The position numbers and the translations under genes were made by a program. From positions 1 to 64,000 of the forward strand of contig JAFRMB010000015.1 in the NCBI GenBank assembly GCA_017430945.1: a stretch of DNA of 64,000 nucleotides, written 5' to 3'. Shown in pieces: positions 36,433-44,442 of this stretch (position 1 is the first letter of the stretch; each line of letters begins with the position of its first letter). This DNA is from Clostridia bacterium. GTDB lineage: Bacteria; Bacillota_A; Clostridia; Christensenellales; Aristaeellaceae. The notes under the pieces were generated by a model. That model did no database searches, was not told the DNA's origin, and saw nothing but the letters and a program-made list of their open reading frames with translations.

Positions 36433-36855
36433 TCAGACGTATCTCACCCCGGCGTCGTCCTCTTCGGTGCGGGGCTTCTGCCCGTTGGCCAGGCGCTCGC
36501 GATAGTCCTGGATGGCGGCGTGCAGGGCCTCCTCGGCCAGCACGGAACAGTGCACCTTCACCGGCGGCAGCCCGCCCAGCGCTTCCATGACCATCTTGTT
36601 GGTGACCTTTTCGGCTTCCTCCAGCGTCATGCCCTTGACGATCTCGGTGGCCTTGCTGGAGGTGGCGATGGCTGCGCCGCAGCCGAAGGTCTTGAATCGC
36701 ACGTCGGTGATGACGTCGTTTTCGACCTTGATATAGATGCGCATGATATCGCCGCATTTGGCGTTGCCCACGGTGCCGATGCCGCTTGCGTCTTCCATTT
36801 CGCCCATGTTGCGCGGGTTCATGAAGTGGTCCATGACCTGTTCGGTGTATTCCAT
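36433..36855 (-). CDS. iscU: Iron-sulfur cluster scaffold IscU/NifU-N
   Basis: The 140-residue protein keeps the three ligand cysteines in NAKCGD, FGCGAAIA and VHCSVLAEEAL, and the Asp after the first Cys. It assembles [2Fe-2S]/[4Fe-4S] clusters with sulfur from IscS in the cytosol. It lies 34 bp after iscS on the same strand, with an AGGAGG site at 36861-36866. The lysine-rich LPPVK chaperone motif of IscU is present (GGLPPVKVHC). Confidence 0.96.
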   Translation of the reverse strand: MEYTEQVMDHFMNPRNMGEMEDASGIGTVGNAKCGDIMRIYIKVENDVITDVRFKTFGCGAAIATSSKATEIVKGMTLEEAEKVTNKMVMEALGGLPPVKVHCSVLAEEALHAAIQDYRERLANGQKPRTEEDDAGVRYV

Positions 36856-36889
36856 GATATAGCCTCCTGTTCAAACGATGCGGATAGGA

Positions 36890-38083
36890 TCAGTCATCGG
36901 TGCCGACGGTCTCCACACCGTGGATGAAATCGTCGTACAACGGACTCATGGCGCGCAGCCTGCCGACGATCTCCACCAGGCTGTCCACCACGTAGTCCGC
37001 CTCTTCGAGCGTGTTTTCTTCGCAAAGGCTCAAGCGCACCGAGCCGTTGGCGAGCTCGTGGGAGACGCCGATGGCCAGCAGCACGTGGGACGGATCGAGG
37101 GACCCGCTCGTGCAGGCCGAGCCGGACGACGCGGCGATGCCGCGCATGTCCAGGTGCAGCAATATGCTCTCGCTCTCGACGAAGCGGAACGAGACGTTGA
37201 TGTTGCCGCACATGCGCTGCGTGGGGTGGCCGTTGAGGGTGGTGTAGGGGATCTCGCTGAGGATGCGGCCGATCATGTGATCGCGGATGGCGCGCATGTC
37301 GGCAGCCCTTGATCCGATGTCGGCGGTGGCCAGCTCGATGGCCTTGCCGATGCCCACGATGCCCGCGAGATTCTCGGTGCCGGGTCTCTGGGCGCGCTCC
37401 TGGGCGCCGCCGTACATGAGACGCTGCAGCCGCACGCCCTGGCGGACGTAGAGCACGCCTATGCCCTTGGGCGCGTGGAATTTGTGGCCGGACATCGACA
37501 GCATGTCGATGCCCTGCGCCTTCACGTCGATCGGCACGTGGCCGATGGCCTGGACCGCGTCGGTGTGGAACAGCACGCCCTTCGCACCCGCCACAGCGGC
37601 CAGCGCCGGGATGGGCTCGATGGTGCCGACTTCGTTGTTGGCATACATGATGGAGACCAGCGTGGTGTCCGGGCGGATGGCCGCCGCCAGCTGTTCGGGG
37701 GTGACGAGGCCGTCGTGGTCCACCGGCAGATAGGTGACCTCGAAGCCTTCCTTCTCCAGCTGCTGACAGGTGTGGAGTATGGCGTGGTGTTCGAAGTTCG
37801 TGGTGATGATATGCCGGCCCTTCCTGACGTTGGCATAGGCCGCGCCGCGCAGCGCCCAGTTGTCGGCCTCGGTGCCGCAGCCGGTGAAGTAGATCTCACG
37901 CGGCTCTGCGCCGATGGCCTTCGCCACCTGTGCCCGCGCCGCTTCCACCGCCTTGCGGGCCTGGCGCCCAAAGCCGTGGATCGAAGAGGGGTTACCGAAG
38001 ATCTGACAGAAATAGGGCTGCATCGCCTCCATGACCGGTTCGGTCACGCGGGTCGTCGCGCCGTTGTCCATGTATACGCTCAT
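36890..38083 (-). CDS. iscS: Cysteine desulfurase IscS/NifS
   Basis: The 397-residue PLP enzyme takes sulfur from cysteine for Fe-S cluster assembly. It has the PLP lysine in SMSGHKFHAPKGIG, the Asp/Gln site FHTDAVQAIGH, and the catalytic cysteine loop SSGSACTSG. The ATG overlaps the end of iscR in the sequence ATGA (38080-38083), so translation is coupled. Confidence 0.97.
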   Translation of the reverse strand: MSVYMDNGATTRVTEPVMEAMQPYFCQIFGNPSSIHGFGRQARKAVEAARAQVAKAIGAEPREIYFTGCGTEADNWALRGAAYANVRKGRHIITTNFEHHAILHTCQQLEKEGFEVTYLPVDHDGLVTPEQLAAAIRPDTTLVSIMYANNEVGTIEPIPALAAVAGAKGVLFHTDAVQAIGHVPIDVKAQGIDMLSMSGHKFHAPKGIGVLYVRQGVRLQRLMYGGAQERAQRPGTENLAGIVGIGKAIELATADIGSRAADMRAIRDHMIGRILSEIPYTTLNGHPTQRMCGNINVSFRFVESESILLHLDMRGIAASSGSACTSGSLDPSHVLLAIGVSHELANGSVRLSLCEENTLEEADYVVDSLVEIVGRLRAMSPLYDDFIHGVETVGTDD

Positions 38084-38514
38084 GCCTCTGTGCCTCCTGT
38101 ACCTGCACGTTCAAAATCATCGATCATGTCCTTGAGGGAGATGCTGTCCGCCAGCGCGTTGAGTCCGTCCTGGAGCTTTCGATAGACCGACCGCGAGGGG
38201 CATGCGCACGCCTTGCCGCAGGCGTCCGACTCCTCCAGACAGTCCACCAGGTTGAGCCCGCCTTCGAGCGCCCGAAGGATCTGACCGACGGTGATCTCGG
38301 ACGCCGGGCGCGACAGCGCGTAGCCGCCCTGCGCTCCGCGCGTGCTGGTCACCAGTCCCTCGCGCTTGAGCACCGCGATCAGTTGCTCCAGATAGGCTTC
38401 CGGGATGCCCCGGTGCTCGGCGATCGACTTGATCGATACCGGGCCGTCCGAGTCATGGACAGCTAGCTCGTACATCGCGTGTATGCCGTATCGCCCGCGG
38501 GTCGAAAGCTTCAT
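38080..38514 (-). CDS. iscR: Rrf2-family regulator IscR
   Basis: The 144-residue protein begins MKLSTRGRYGIHAMYELAVH. It has the Rrf2 winged helix (SIKSIAEHRGIPEAYLEQLI, RGAQGGYALSRP) and a cysteine group CLEESDACGKACACPS that can hold a [2Fe-2S] cluster. It should sense Fe-S status and repress its own operon. ATG 38514 follows GGAGGG by 7 nt; the longer frame has no ribosome site. First gene of iscR-iscS-iscU-hflX. Confidence 0.93.
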   Translation of the reverse strand: MKLSTRGRYGIHAMYELAVHDSDGPVSIKSIAEHRGIPEAYLEQLIAVLKREGLVTSTRGAQGGYALSRPASEITVGQILRALEGGLNLVDCLEESDACGKACACPSRSVYRKLQDGLNALADSISLKDMIDDFERAGTGGTEA

Positions 38515-38557
38515 CGCTGCTCCCTCCATCGCAGATCGGCGCCGCGCCGTGCGCGAT

Positions 38558-38621
38558 CAATTCCGATCAATTTACTCGGTTTACCGAAGGGTATTCTAAC
38601 ATGCTTTCGGCAAAGGGTCAA
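38558..38621 (-). promoter_or_regulatory. isc promoter with a candidate IscR operator
   Basis: On the minus strand TTGACC (38616-38621), 17 bp, TAGAAT (38593-38598). Directly downstream, at the expected start of transcription, is the dyad TCGGT-AA-ACCGA (about 38577-38588), followed by two TTGATCG-like repeats (TTGATCGGAATTGATCG). The position suits repression by the encoded Rrf2 protein, which is inferred. Confidence 0.65.
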
Positions 38622-38762
38622 GGGCCCGCACAGCGAATTATTGGTATCTTAACGCATCCGCGCCTGCTGTCATAGTCGGGATGGCACGGCCTGCGCCGAA
38701 ACGGTACGCGGCCGGGGAAGCGGCGCGGACCGATCGCGCACGACGGCGGCAGGCGGCAAAGA

Positions 38763-38801
38763 GATCGGGCCGGACGCCGCCTGTCGGGGTCCGGCCCGAT
38801 C
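38763..38801 (-). terminator. Hairpin after the sensor kinase gene
   Basis: A perfect 13-bp stem GATCGGGCCGGAC (38763-38775) with GTCCGGCCCGATC (38789-38801). On the minus strand TCTCTTTG follows, a weak U-tract. Confidence 0.6.
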
Positions 38802-38839
38802 CATTCGGGAACGCATATCGGAAAAGACGGAACGGGCCG

Positions 38840-39973
38840 TCATGCGGCACTGTGCGCCTCGTCGATCCCGTCGCCGATGCCGATCGGCAGACGAACGGTG
38901 AAGGCGGAGCCGTGACCCGGGCTGCTCTGCACATCGATGAAGCCGTTGCACAGGTCGGTGATGCGCCTGACCAGCGACAGTCCGAGCCCGTTGCCCTCGG
39001 CGGCGTGAGCCGTATCGCCCTGGTAGAACTTTTCGAAGATGCGGCGGCGGGTGGCGTCGTCCATGCCGGGACCGTGGTCCCGAACGCACACCGAACACAT
39101 GTCGCCGCTGCGGCGAAGCGTGACCTGAACAGAGCCGCCCTCGGGAGAAAACTTGATGGCGTTGCTGAGCAGGTTGATCCAGATGTGCTGGACCATCTCC
39201 TCGTTGCCGAGGAACGATACCGCTTCCAGGTCCACATCGAGCTCCAGTGCCTTTTGTGTCCACTGCTTTTCCATGAGCAGTATGCACTTTCGCAGCTGTT
39301 CATCCAGGCGATAGACGGTCTTGTCCGTCACGATATTCTGGTTTTCCAGCTTCGAGAGCAGCAGCACGTTGCCGGACATGTTGGCCAGCCGGTCCGATTC
39401 GGAGATGATGATGTCCAGGTACTCCCGGCGCTGTGCATCGGTCAGGTCGTCGCGCTCGAGCTGGCGGGCAAAGCCCTTGATGGAAACGATGGGCGTCTTG
39501 AATTCATGGGAGAAGCTGTTGATGAAGTCCTTTCGGAACAGTTCGAGGCCGCCCAGCTCGCGGGCCATGTCGTTGAAGCTGGCCACCAGCGCGCCCATGT
39601 CGCCGGTGGCGTCGTCGGCGTCGACGCGCACGGAAAAGTCGCCCTGAGACACATCGTGCATGGCGTGCACCAGGTCGTTGATGGGTTTGAGCTTGCCGCG
39701 CCCCATATAGGCTGCCAGCGTGGTGATGAACACGACCATGAGCGCCGGGATGGTCACGAGCCTCGCCACGGGGTTGACCAGTATGCCGACCAGCAGCAGC
39801 AGCGCATAAGCGGCCGCTGCCAACAGGCCCGAGGCGACGATGACGCCGATCAGGAAGACCATCAGCGTCATGTAGACCGAGTCCCACCGGCGGTGTCCGC
39901 GGCCGTCGTCCGTTCGCCGGATCCGGATCAGGGCCTTGTGCGGCTGATCCTGTTGATTCGTCGGAAGGTTCAA
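38840..39973 (-). CDS. Two-component sensor histidine kinase
   Basis: The 377-residue membrane kinase has two helices (about 35-66 and 72-90) with almost no extracytoplasmic loop. A HAMP domain (about 90-143), a HisKA domain with phospho-acceptor FSHEFKTP (His156) and HATPase boxes (NLLSNAIKFSP, DHGPGM, FEKFYQG, GLGLSLV) follow. The short loop suggests it senses signals in or at the membrane. Its ATG overlaps the regulator gene stop by 4 bp (39970-39973). Confidence 0.95.
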   Translation of the reverse strand: MNLPTNQQDQPHKALIRIRRTDDGRGHRRWDSVYMTLMVFLIGVIVASGLLAAAAYALLLLVGILVNPVARLVTIPALMVVFITTLAAYMGRGKLKPINDLVHAMHDVSQGDFSVRVDADDATGDMGALVASFNDMARELGGLELFRKDFINSFSHEFKTPIVSIKGFARQLERDDLTDAQRREYLDIIISESDRLANMSGNVLLLSKLENQNIVTDKTVYRLDEQLRKCILLMEKQWTQKALELDVDLEAVSFLGNEEMVQHIWINLLSNAIKFSPEGGSVQVTLRRSGDMCSVCVRDHGPGMDDATRRRIFEKFYQGDTAHAAEGNGLGLSLVRRITDLCNGFIDVQSSPGHGSAFTVRLPIGIGDGIDEAHSAA

Positions 39974-40644
39974 TCCCGCTTCACCGCCTTGTAACCCAGC
40001 CCCCTGACGGTGACGATATCAAAATCGGCGTTTGCGCGGAAGTGGTCGCGCAGTCGGTTGATGTGTACGTCCACCGTGCGCTCGTCGCTGTCGGAGTCCA
40101 TATCCCAGATCTCGTCCATCAGCTGTCGACGGGTGAAGATCTTGCCGGGATAGGACAACAGCTTGAACAGAAGCAGGAATTCTTTCTTGGGGAGCACCAT
40201 GTGTTCGTCGGGGGTATCCACGGACAGCCTGTCGTAGTCCAGCAGCGTACCGCCCACGGTGAGCTTGTGTTCATTGGCGATCCGGCTGCGTCTGAGCAGC
40301 GCCGCGATGCGAAGGATCATCTCCTCCTCATCGACCGGTTTGACCATGTAGTCGTCCGTGCCGATCTGGAAGCCCTTATGCTTGTCCGCAGGTTTCTCTC
40401 GGGCGGTGATCATCAGGATCGGCAGATCGTTGCCGGATTCCCGCAGGATCTGTGTGAACTCATAGCCGTCCATTCGCGGCATCATGATGTCCAGCAGGAT
40501 GAGGTCCACATGCTTTCTGTCCAGAAGCTCCAGCGCTTCCACGCCGTCCGCGGCCAGGATCGGCTGGTAGCCGTGCTGGAGCAGCACGGCCTCCATCAGA
40601 CGGCGCGTGTTGGCATTGTCCTCCACCACCAATATGTGAAACAT
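39970..40644 (-). CDS. OmpR/PhoB-family response regulator
   Basis: The 224-residue protein has a receiver domain (acidic ED at 8-9, phospho-acceptor Asp52 in LLDIMMP, Thr in MITAREK, Lys in MVKPVD) and an OmpR-type winged helix (KEFLLLFKLLSYPGKIFTRRQL, DERTVDVHINRLRDH). CGGAGG precedes ATG 40644; a 13-residue longer frame has no ribosome site. Paired with the kinase immediately downstream. Targets unknown; the LCP gene lies upstream on the same strand with a hairpin between. Confidence 0.95.
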   Translation of the reverse strand: MFHILVVEDNANTRRLMEAVLLQHGYQPILAADGVEALELLDRKHVDLILLDIMMPRMDGYEFTQILRESGNDLPILMITAREKPADKHKGFQIGTDDYMVKPVDEEEMILRIAALLRRSRIANEHKLTVGGTLLDYDRLSVDTPDEHMVLPKKEFLLLFKLLSYPGKIFTRRQLMDEIWDMDSDSDERTVDVHINRLRDHFRANADFDIVTVRGLGYKAVKRD

Positions 40645-40788
40645 GCAAGACCTCCGCGTTTGATGTTCGTTGACAGGACCCACCGGAACGGTGCCGGGGA
40701 TCGTGCCGTGACTGTATTATCTTATGGCATTGTAAACCCACTATGAACGATGGCGGCTGCCGGCTCGACATCCGTTTTGGATATGGAG

Positions 40789-40816
40789 CGCCCCGCTGCC
40801 TCAGGGCGGCGGGGCG
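40789..40816 (-). terminator. GC hairpin after the LCP gene
   Basis: CGCCCCGCTGCC (40789-40800) pairs with GGCGGCGGGGCG (40805-40816), with one mismatch and a 4-nt loop. No U-tract follows on the minus strand. Confidence 0.4.
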
Positions 40817-40821
40817 GGGGA

Positions 40822-42264
40822 TCACTCGTAGATGAAGTCGTATAGCTTGATGGCGTTTGCGGGGAAGTCACAGTCCCACAGGCGGCTGTCGTTCTTTCGC
40901 CGCTCCGACGAGTAGGTGCCCTGTACGGGCAGGCGGAAGGTCTTGAGATCCTGGATGCCGTTGCCGGCCACGGTGATGGCGACCTGCAGTATGTCGTTGA
41001 GCTCCATGTTGGTCTTGACCTGTCCGATCATGTCAGCTGCCAGCGTCGTGATCTGCAAAGGATTCATTTGCTTGACCTTCTGCATGAGCTTCATGAGCAC
41101 GGTCTGCTGGCGCTGGGTGCGCATGTAATCGCCGCCGTCCAAATGGCGGATACGGGCGTAGGCGAGCGTCTGGCGTCCGTTCAGATGGGTGTTTGGGCCG
41201 AAGGTCTCAAGCTTCGTGTTCTCCTGATCGGATTCGTCCACGCCGGCGCGAATGGCAGCCCGATACTGTTTGACGATATCCTTGTTGATGATATCCTTTT
41301 CAGCCTCGGTGATGTCGGCCTCGATACCGCCCAGACGTTGCGCCACCTTGGAGAAACCGAAGAAGTTGACCATCACATAATACTCTATGTTCATGTCGAA
41401 CAATTCGTTGACGGTCTTGATGGCCAGCTTCGGCCCGCCGAAGTAGTTGGCGGCGTTGATGCGATAGTTGCCGCTCCACTTGCCGATGTTCTTCAATTCC
41501 ACATCCAGGTCGCGCATGATGGAGGTCAGCTTCACCTCACCGGTATTCCGGTTGATGGAGCAGATCATCATGGCGTCCGTGCGGGCACTGTCGGACAGTG
41601 TGCGCTCATCGGTGCCCAGCAGCAGCACGTTCAGCCACTCGGTGGGCAGGCTCTGGTTGATGGAGAGCCCTTCGACCTTGGCCATCTGATCTGCCGACAG
41701 TCCGACGACTTCGTTTTCGGTATCGGCCAGCATCGCGTTGATGCTGTCGTATGTGGTCGGCGCCATGGTCTCCTCGGGCTGCTGGTCAAGATCAAGGCTC
41801 TTGTCGTCCGTGCCGCCGGAAGGGAGCTGCGTTTCGACGTTTTGGGTCTGCGGGACATCGACCGGAGCATCGACAGGTGTGTGCGGACGACGGTTGAGCA
41901 GGATCACCAGGCCCACCGCCACCACCAGCACGACTGCCAGGAAGGCGAAGAAGCGCCCTCTGGGCTTTCTGCGCTGGGGCCTGCGCCCGTTGGACGGAGG
42001 CCTGCGATTGCCGCCGGGAGCGGGACGGCGCTGGTCATACCGGCTGCCGGAGGAGGGTTGGCCGTACCGGCTGCCGGATGGACGCTGGCCGTAACCGCGC
42101 TGAGCGGATGGACGGCTCGCGGGGCGCTGGCCGCCGGCGGGTCGTCCGCCATAGCTGCCCTGGCGGCTGCCGGAGCGGGAAATGCCGGGCTGTGCCTGTG
42201 AAGCAGAACGGGTGTAGCCGTCGGAAGGACGGGAAGATCGATCATAAGGATACTGAGTGGCCAA
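40822..42264 (-). CDS. LytR-CpsA-Psr (LCP) family wall polymer transferase
   Basis: The 480-residue protein has a long cytosolic low-complexity tail (1-100, rich in Arg, Ser, Gly, Pro, Gln with GSRYGQ-type repeats), one helix (about 104-123) and an extracellular LCP domain. That domain has LLLGTDERTLSDSARTDAMM, SIMRDLDVEL, INAANYFGGPKLAIKTVNELFDMNIEYYV and YARIRHLDGGDYMRTQRQQ. These Arg and Asp residues bind the polyprenyl phosphate. LCP enzymes attach glycopolymers to peptidoglycan. The start is TTG at 42264, 8 nt after GGAGGG. An ATG closer to the site is out of frame and opens only a 9-codon frame. Confidence 0.93.
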   Translation of the reverse strand: MATQYPYDRSSRPSDGYTRSASQAQPGISRSGSRQGSYGGRPAGGQRPASRPSAQRGYGQRPSGSRYGQPSSGSRYDQRRPAPGGNRRPPSNGRRPQRRKPRGRFFAFLAVVLVVAVGLVILLNRRPHTPVDAPVDVPQTQNVETQLPSGGTDDKSLDLDQQPEETMAPTTYDSINAMLADTENEVVGLSADQMAKVEGLSINQSLPTEWLNVLLLGTDERTLSDSARTDAMMICSINRNTGEVKLTSIMRDLDVELKNIGKWSGNYRINAANYFGGPKLAIKTVNELFDMNIEYYVMVNFFGFSKVAQRLGGIEADITEAEKDIINKDIVKQYRAAIRAGVDESDQENTKLETFGPNTHLNGRQTLAYARIRHLDGGDYMRTQRQQTVLMKLMQKVKQMNPLQITTLAADMIGQVKTNMELNDILQVAITVAGNGIQDLKTFRLPVQGTYSSERRKNDSRLWDCDFPANAIKLYDFIYE

Positions 42265-42306
42265 TTGTCATTCCCTCCGTATTGTGATCAAAATGATTCA
42301 TTATTT

Positions 42307-42335
42307 ATTATACCTTCAATCATCGCGAAAGGCAA
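42307..42335 (-). promoter_or_regulatory. Promoter for the LCP gene
   Basis: On the minus strand TTGCCT (42330-42335), 17 bp, TATAAT (42307-42312). Confidence 0.8.
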
Positions 42336-42611
42336 CCTCGTATGCGATGCAAAATGCGGCCAAAGCGTAACAATCCTGTTAGCATTCCTCGCAGATGCGC
42401 CATCTGTGAAGCGAAGACAGACCCGGCGGTATGAGGCTCTGGCGGACCGGAACGCCGCGTTGTTCCCGCGGCTTGCGGATCGTCAAGGAAGGCAAAGATG
42501 CTGGATGATCGGACATGACAGACCTTTGCCGATCCCGGCGCGACGGTGGGGAGCGCGCGGCGGCATGTATGTCTGGATCGCATGATTCGGGGGACAACGC
42601 CTGCGCCTGTG
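42336..42611. other. Gene-free stretch
   Basis: Between the LCP promoter and the aro operon terminator I see no credible gene. Open frames on either strand here lack ribosome sites and have no recognisable protein features. No RNA structure stands out. Confidence 0.45.
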
Positions 42612-42643
42612 AAAAAAGACAGATCCCCGCCCGTCGGGGGATC
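42612..42643 (-). terminator. Terminator of the aro operon
   Basis: On the minus strand GATCCCC pairs with GGGGATC (42622-42643) and is followed by TGTCTTTTTT. It is the first U-tract terminator after aroQ. Confidence 0.8.
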
Positions 42644-42707
42644 CGTGTGCGCCGCGCCCGGAGTCTTGCGCCGGGTCCTTTCGCTCAAACAGGCCCTTTG
42701 AATGATC

Positions 42708-42742
42708 CTGAGCCGCCCTCCCGCTGCGGGAGGGCGGCTCAG
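42708..42742 (-). terminator. Long perfect hairpin directly after aroQ
   Basis: A 17-bp perfect inverted repeat around a single T (42708-42724 with 42726-42742), arms CTGAGCCGCCCTCCCGC type, begins 1 bp after the aroQ stop. No U-tract follows, so it may protect the mRNA 3' end or pause polymerase ahead of the terminator at 42612. Confidence 0.55.
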
Positions 42743-42743
42743 A

Positions 42744-43184
42744 TCAGTTTTGCCCGTCCATGCCGCACAGATATGCCATAGCCCGGCGATAGCCCTCGAA
42801 GCCGAGGCCCACATAGCGCGCCTGACAGGCCATGCCTGCGTAGGAGATGTGCCGGAAGGGTTCGCGGGCGTCGACATCCGAGAGGTGTACCTCTACGGCG
42901 GGCAGCTGCACCGCCTTCAGTGCGTCCAGTATGGCGACGCTGGTGTGGGTGTAGGCGGCGGGATTGATGACGATGCCCTGTGTGCCGTCGACATACGCCT
43001 GCTGGATCCGGTCGACGATGGCGCCCTCGTGGTTGGACTGGAACAGATCGACCTCGCAGCCCAGGTCGTCCGCCCACTGGCGGAGCATGCGGCACAGCGC
43101 ATCGTAATCCCGGTCGCCGTAGATGTGCCGCTCCCGGATGCCCAGCATATTGATGTTGGGACCGTTAATGATCAGCAGCTTCAT
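42744..43184 (-). CDS. aroQ: 3-dehydroquinate dehydratase, type II
   Basis: The 146-residue enzyme removes water from 3-dehydroquinate in the shikimate pathway. Type II markers are INGPNINMLGIRERHIYG (with the catalytic Arg and Tyr region), FQSNHEGAIVDRIQ, INPAAYTHTSVAILDAL and EVHLSDVDAREPFRHISY. ATG 43184 is preceded by AGGAGG; the longer frame is out of family. It overlaps the aroE-aroK gene by 20 bp and is the last gene of the operon. Confidence 0.96.
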   Translation of the reverse strand: MKLLIINGPNINMLGIRERHIYGDRDYDALCRMLRQWADDLGCEVDLFQSNHEGAIVDRIQQAYVDGTQGIVINPAAYTHTSVAILDALKAVQLPAVEVHLSDVDAREPFRHISYAGMACQARYVGLGFEGYRRAMAYLCGMDGQN

Positions 43185-44406
43185 AAAACGCCTCCTCAGC
43201 TGCCCGGACAGCATCTTCCGGGGCGGCATCATTGTCGATCGTTGCGTCCGACGCGGCGCGATAGAGCGGCGCGCGCACCTGCCACATCGCTTCGAGCGTC
43301 TCCCGGCTCCGGGACAGCGGGCGCCCGTCCAGCGGCAGCGCATCAAGTCTGCGCGCGAGTTGAAGGACGATGCCGTTCTGGCGCATCGCGCGAACGTTGC
43401 CGTCGGAAATCACCGCGCCGCCGCCGGTGGCGATCACGAGCCCCTTTTCCCGGCAGACCTCGGCGATCACCCGGGCCTCGAGCGCGCGGAAGGCTGTCTC
43501 GCCGCTGCTGGCGAAGAGCTCGGGTATCGACATGCCGGCCCGTTGAGCGATCGCTTCGTCGCAGTCCACGAAGGGCCGGCCCATGCGCTCGGCGAGCGCC
43601 TGGCCGATCGAGGTCTTGCCGCTGCCCGGCATGCCGACAAGCACCAGGTTCAGCATATCGCGGCGGAGCAGGCCGTAGACGCGGTCGGCTTCGCTCCCGG
43701 GGATCTTTTGCCCCGTGAACAGCTCCGCAGCCGCCCGCGCTTGCCCCACCAGCATATAGAGGCCGCCGGAGCAGGGGAGCGCGCGCGCCTCGGCATCCAG
43801 GATCAGAGCGGTCTTCGCGGGGTTGTAGACGACATCCAGCACGCCGGCCAGATCCGGGAGGCGCGAGATGTCCGCAGCGGCGACGCCGGTGTCCGGATAC
43901 ATGCCGACCGGTGTGGTATTGATGAGGATCTCCGCATCCGCATGCTCGCGATACAGCGCCTCGTAATCCACCGGTCCGCGGCGCGATACGGTCACGATCG
44001 ACCGGGCGCCCAGGCGGCGGCAGGCAGCGCAGGCGGTGCGGGACGTGCCGCCGCTGCCCAGTATGACGCATTTGCGTCCCTCGACAGCCACGCCCGCGCG
44101 GCGCACCATGGCGATGAAGCCGATGATGTCCGTGTTGTGACCGAAAAGCGTGCCGTCCGGCCGAACCACCAGCGTGTTCACACAGCCGACCTCACGCGCG
44201 ATGTCAGACAGCGCGTCGCAGCGCTCCATCGCAGCGATCTTGTAAGGGATGGTCACGTTGAGGCCCTTGAAGTCGCGGGAAGCCAGCAGTGCGTCGAAGG
44301 CCGCCTCGTCGCGCTCATAGAGCCGGTAATCGTAGTTGCCCAGCTGTGCATGGATGAACGGCGAATAGCTGTGCCCCAGTTTTTTTCCGATCAATCCGTA
44401 TTCCAT
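43165..44406 (-). CDS. aroE/aroK: Shikimate dehydrogenase-shikimate kinase fusion
   Basis: The 413-residue protein joins two consecutive steps. The shikimate dehydrogenase part (about 1-250) has the substrate loop GHSYSPFIH, catalytic Lys56 in NVTIPYK, Asp93 in HNTD and the NADP loop LGSGGTSRTA. The kinase part (about 251-413) has Walker A GMPGSGKTS (258-266), FVDCDEAIAQRAG, FRALEARV and GGGAVISDGNV. The linker is short. The frame is uninterrupted, so the fusion is real in this sequence. Neighbours are the pheA and aroQ genes of the operon. Confidence 0.95.
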   Translation of the reverse strand: MEYGLIGKKLGHSYSPFIHAQLGNYDYRLYERDEAAFDALLASRDFKGLNVTIPYKIAAMERCDALSDIAREVGCVNTLVVRPDGTLFGHNTDIIGFIAMVRRAGVAVEGRKCVILGSGGTSRTACAACRRLGARSIVTVSRRGPVDYEALYREHADAEILINTTPVGMYPDTGVAAADISRLPDLAGVLDVVYNPAKTALILDAEARALPCSGGLYMLVGQARAAAELFTGQKIPGSEADRVYGLLRRDMLNLVLVGMPGSGKTSIGQALAERMGRPFVDCDEAIAQRAGMSIPELFASSGETAFRALEARVIAEVCREKGLVIATGGGAVISDGNVRAMRQNGIVLQLARRLDALPLDGRPLSRSRETLEAMWQVRAPLYRAASDATIDNDAAPEDAVRAAEEAFYEAADH

Positions 44407-44442
44407 ATCGCTCCCCCGATCCGATAAAACGTCGTTTGGCGC

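Noticed and set aside
42265..42585. 106-codon plus-strand frame in the LCP/aro gap
   Set aside because: It starts inside the LCP promoter region, has no ribosome site, and its composition is not protein-like.
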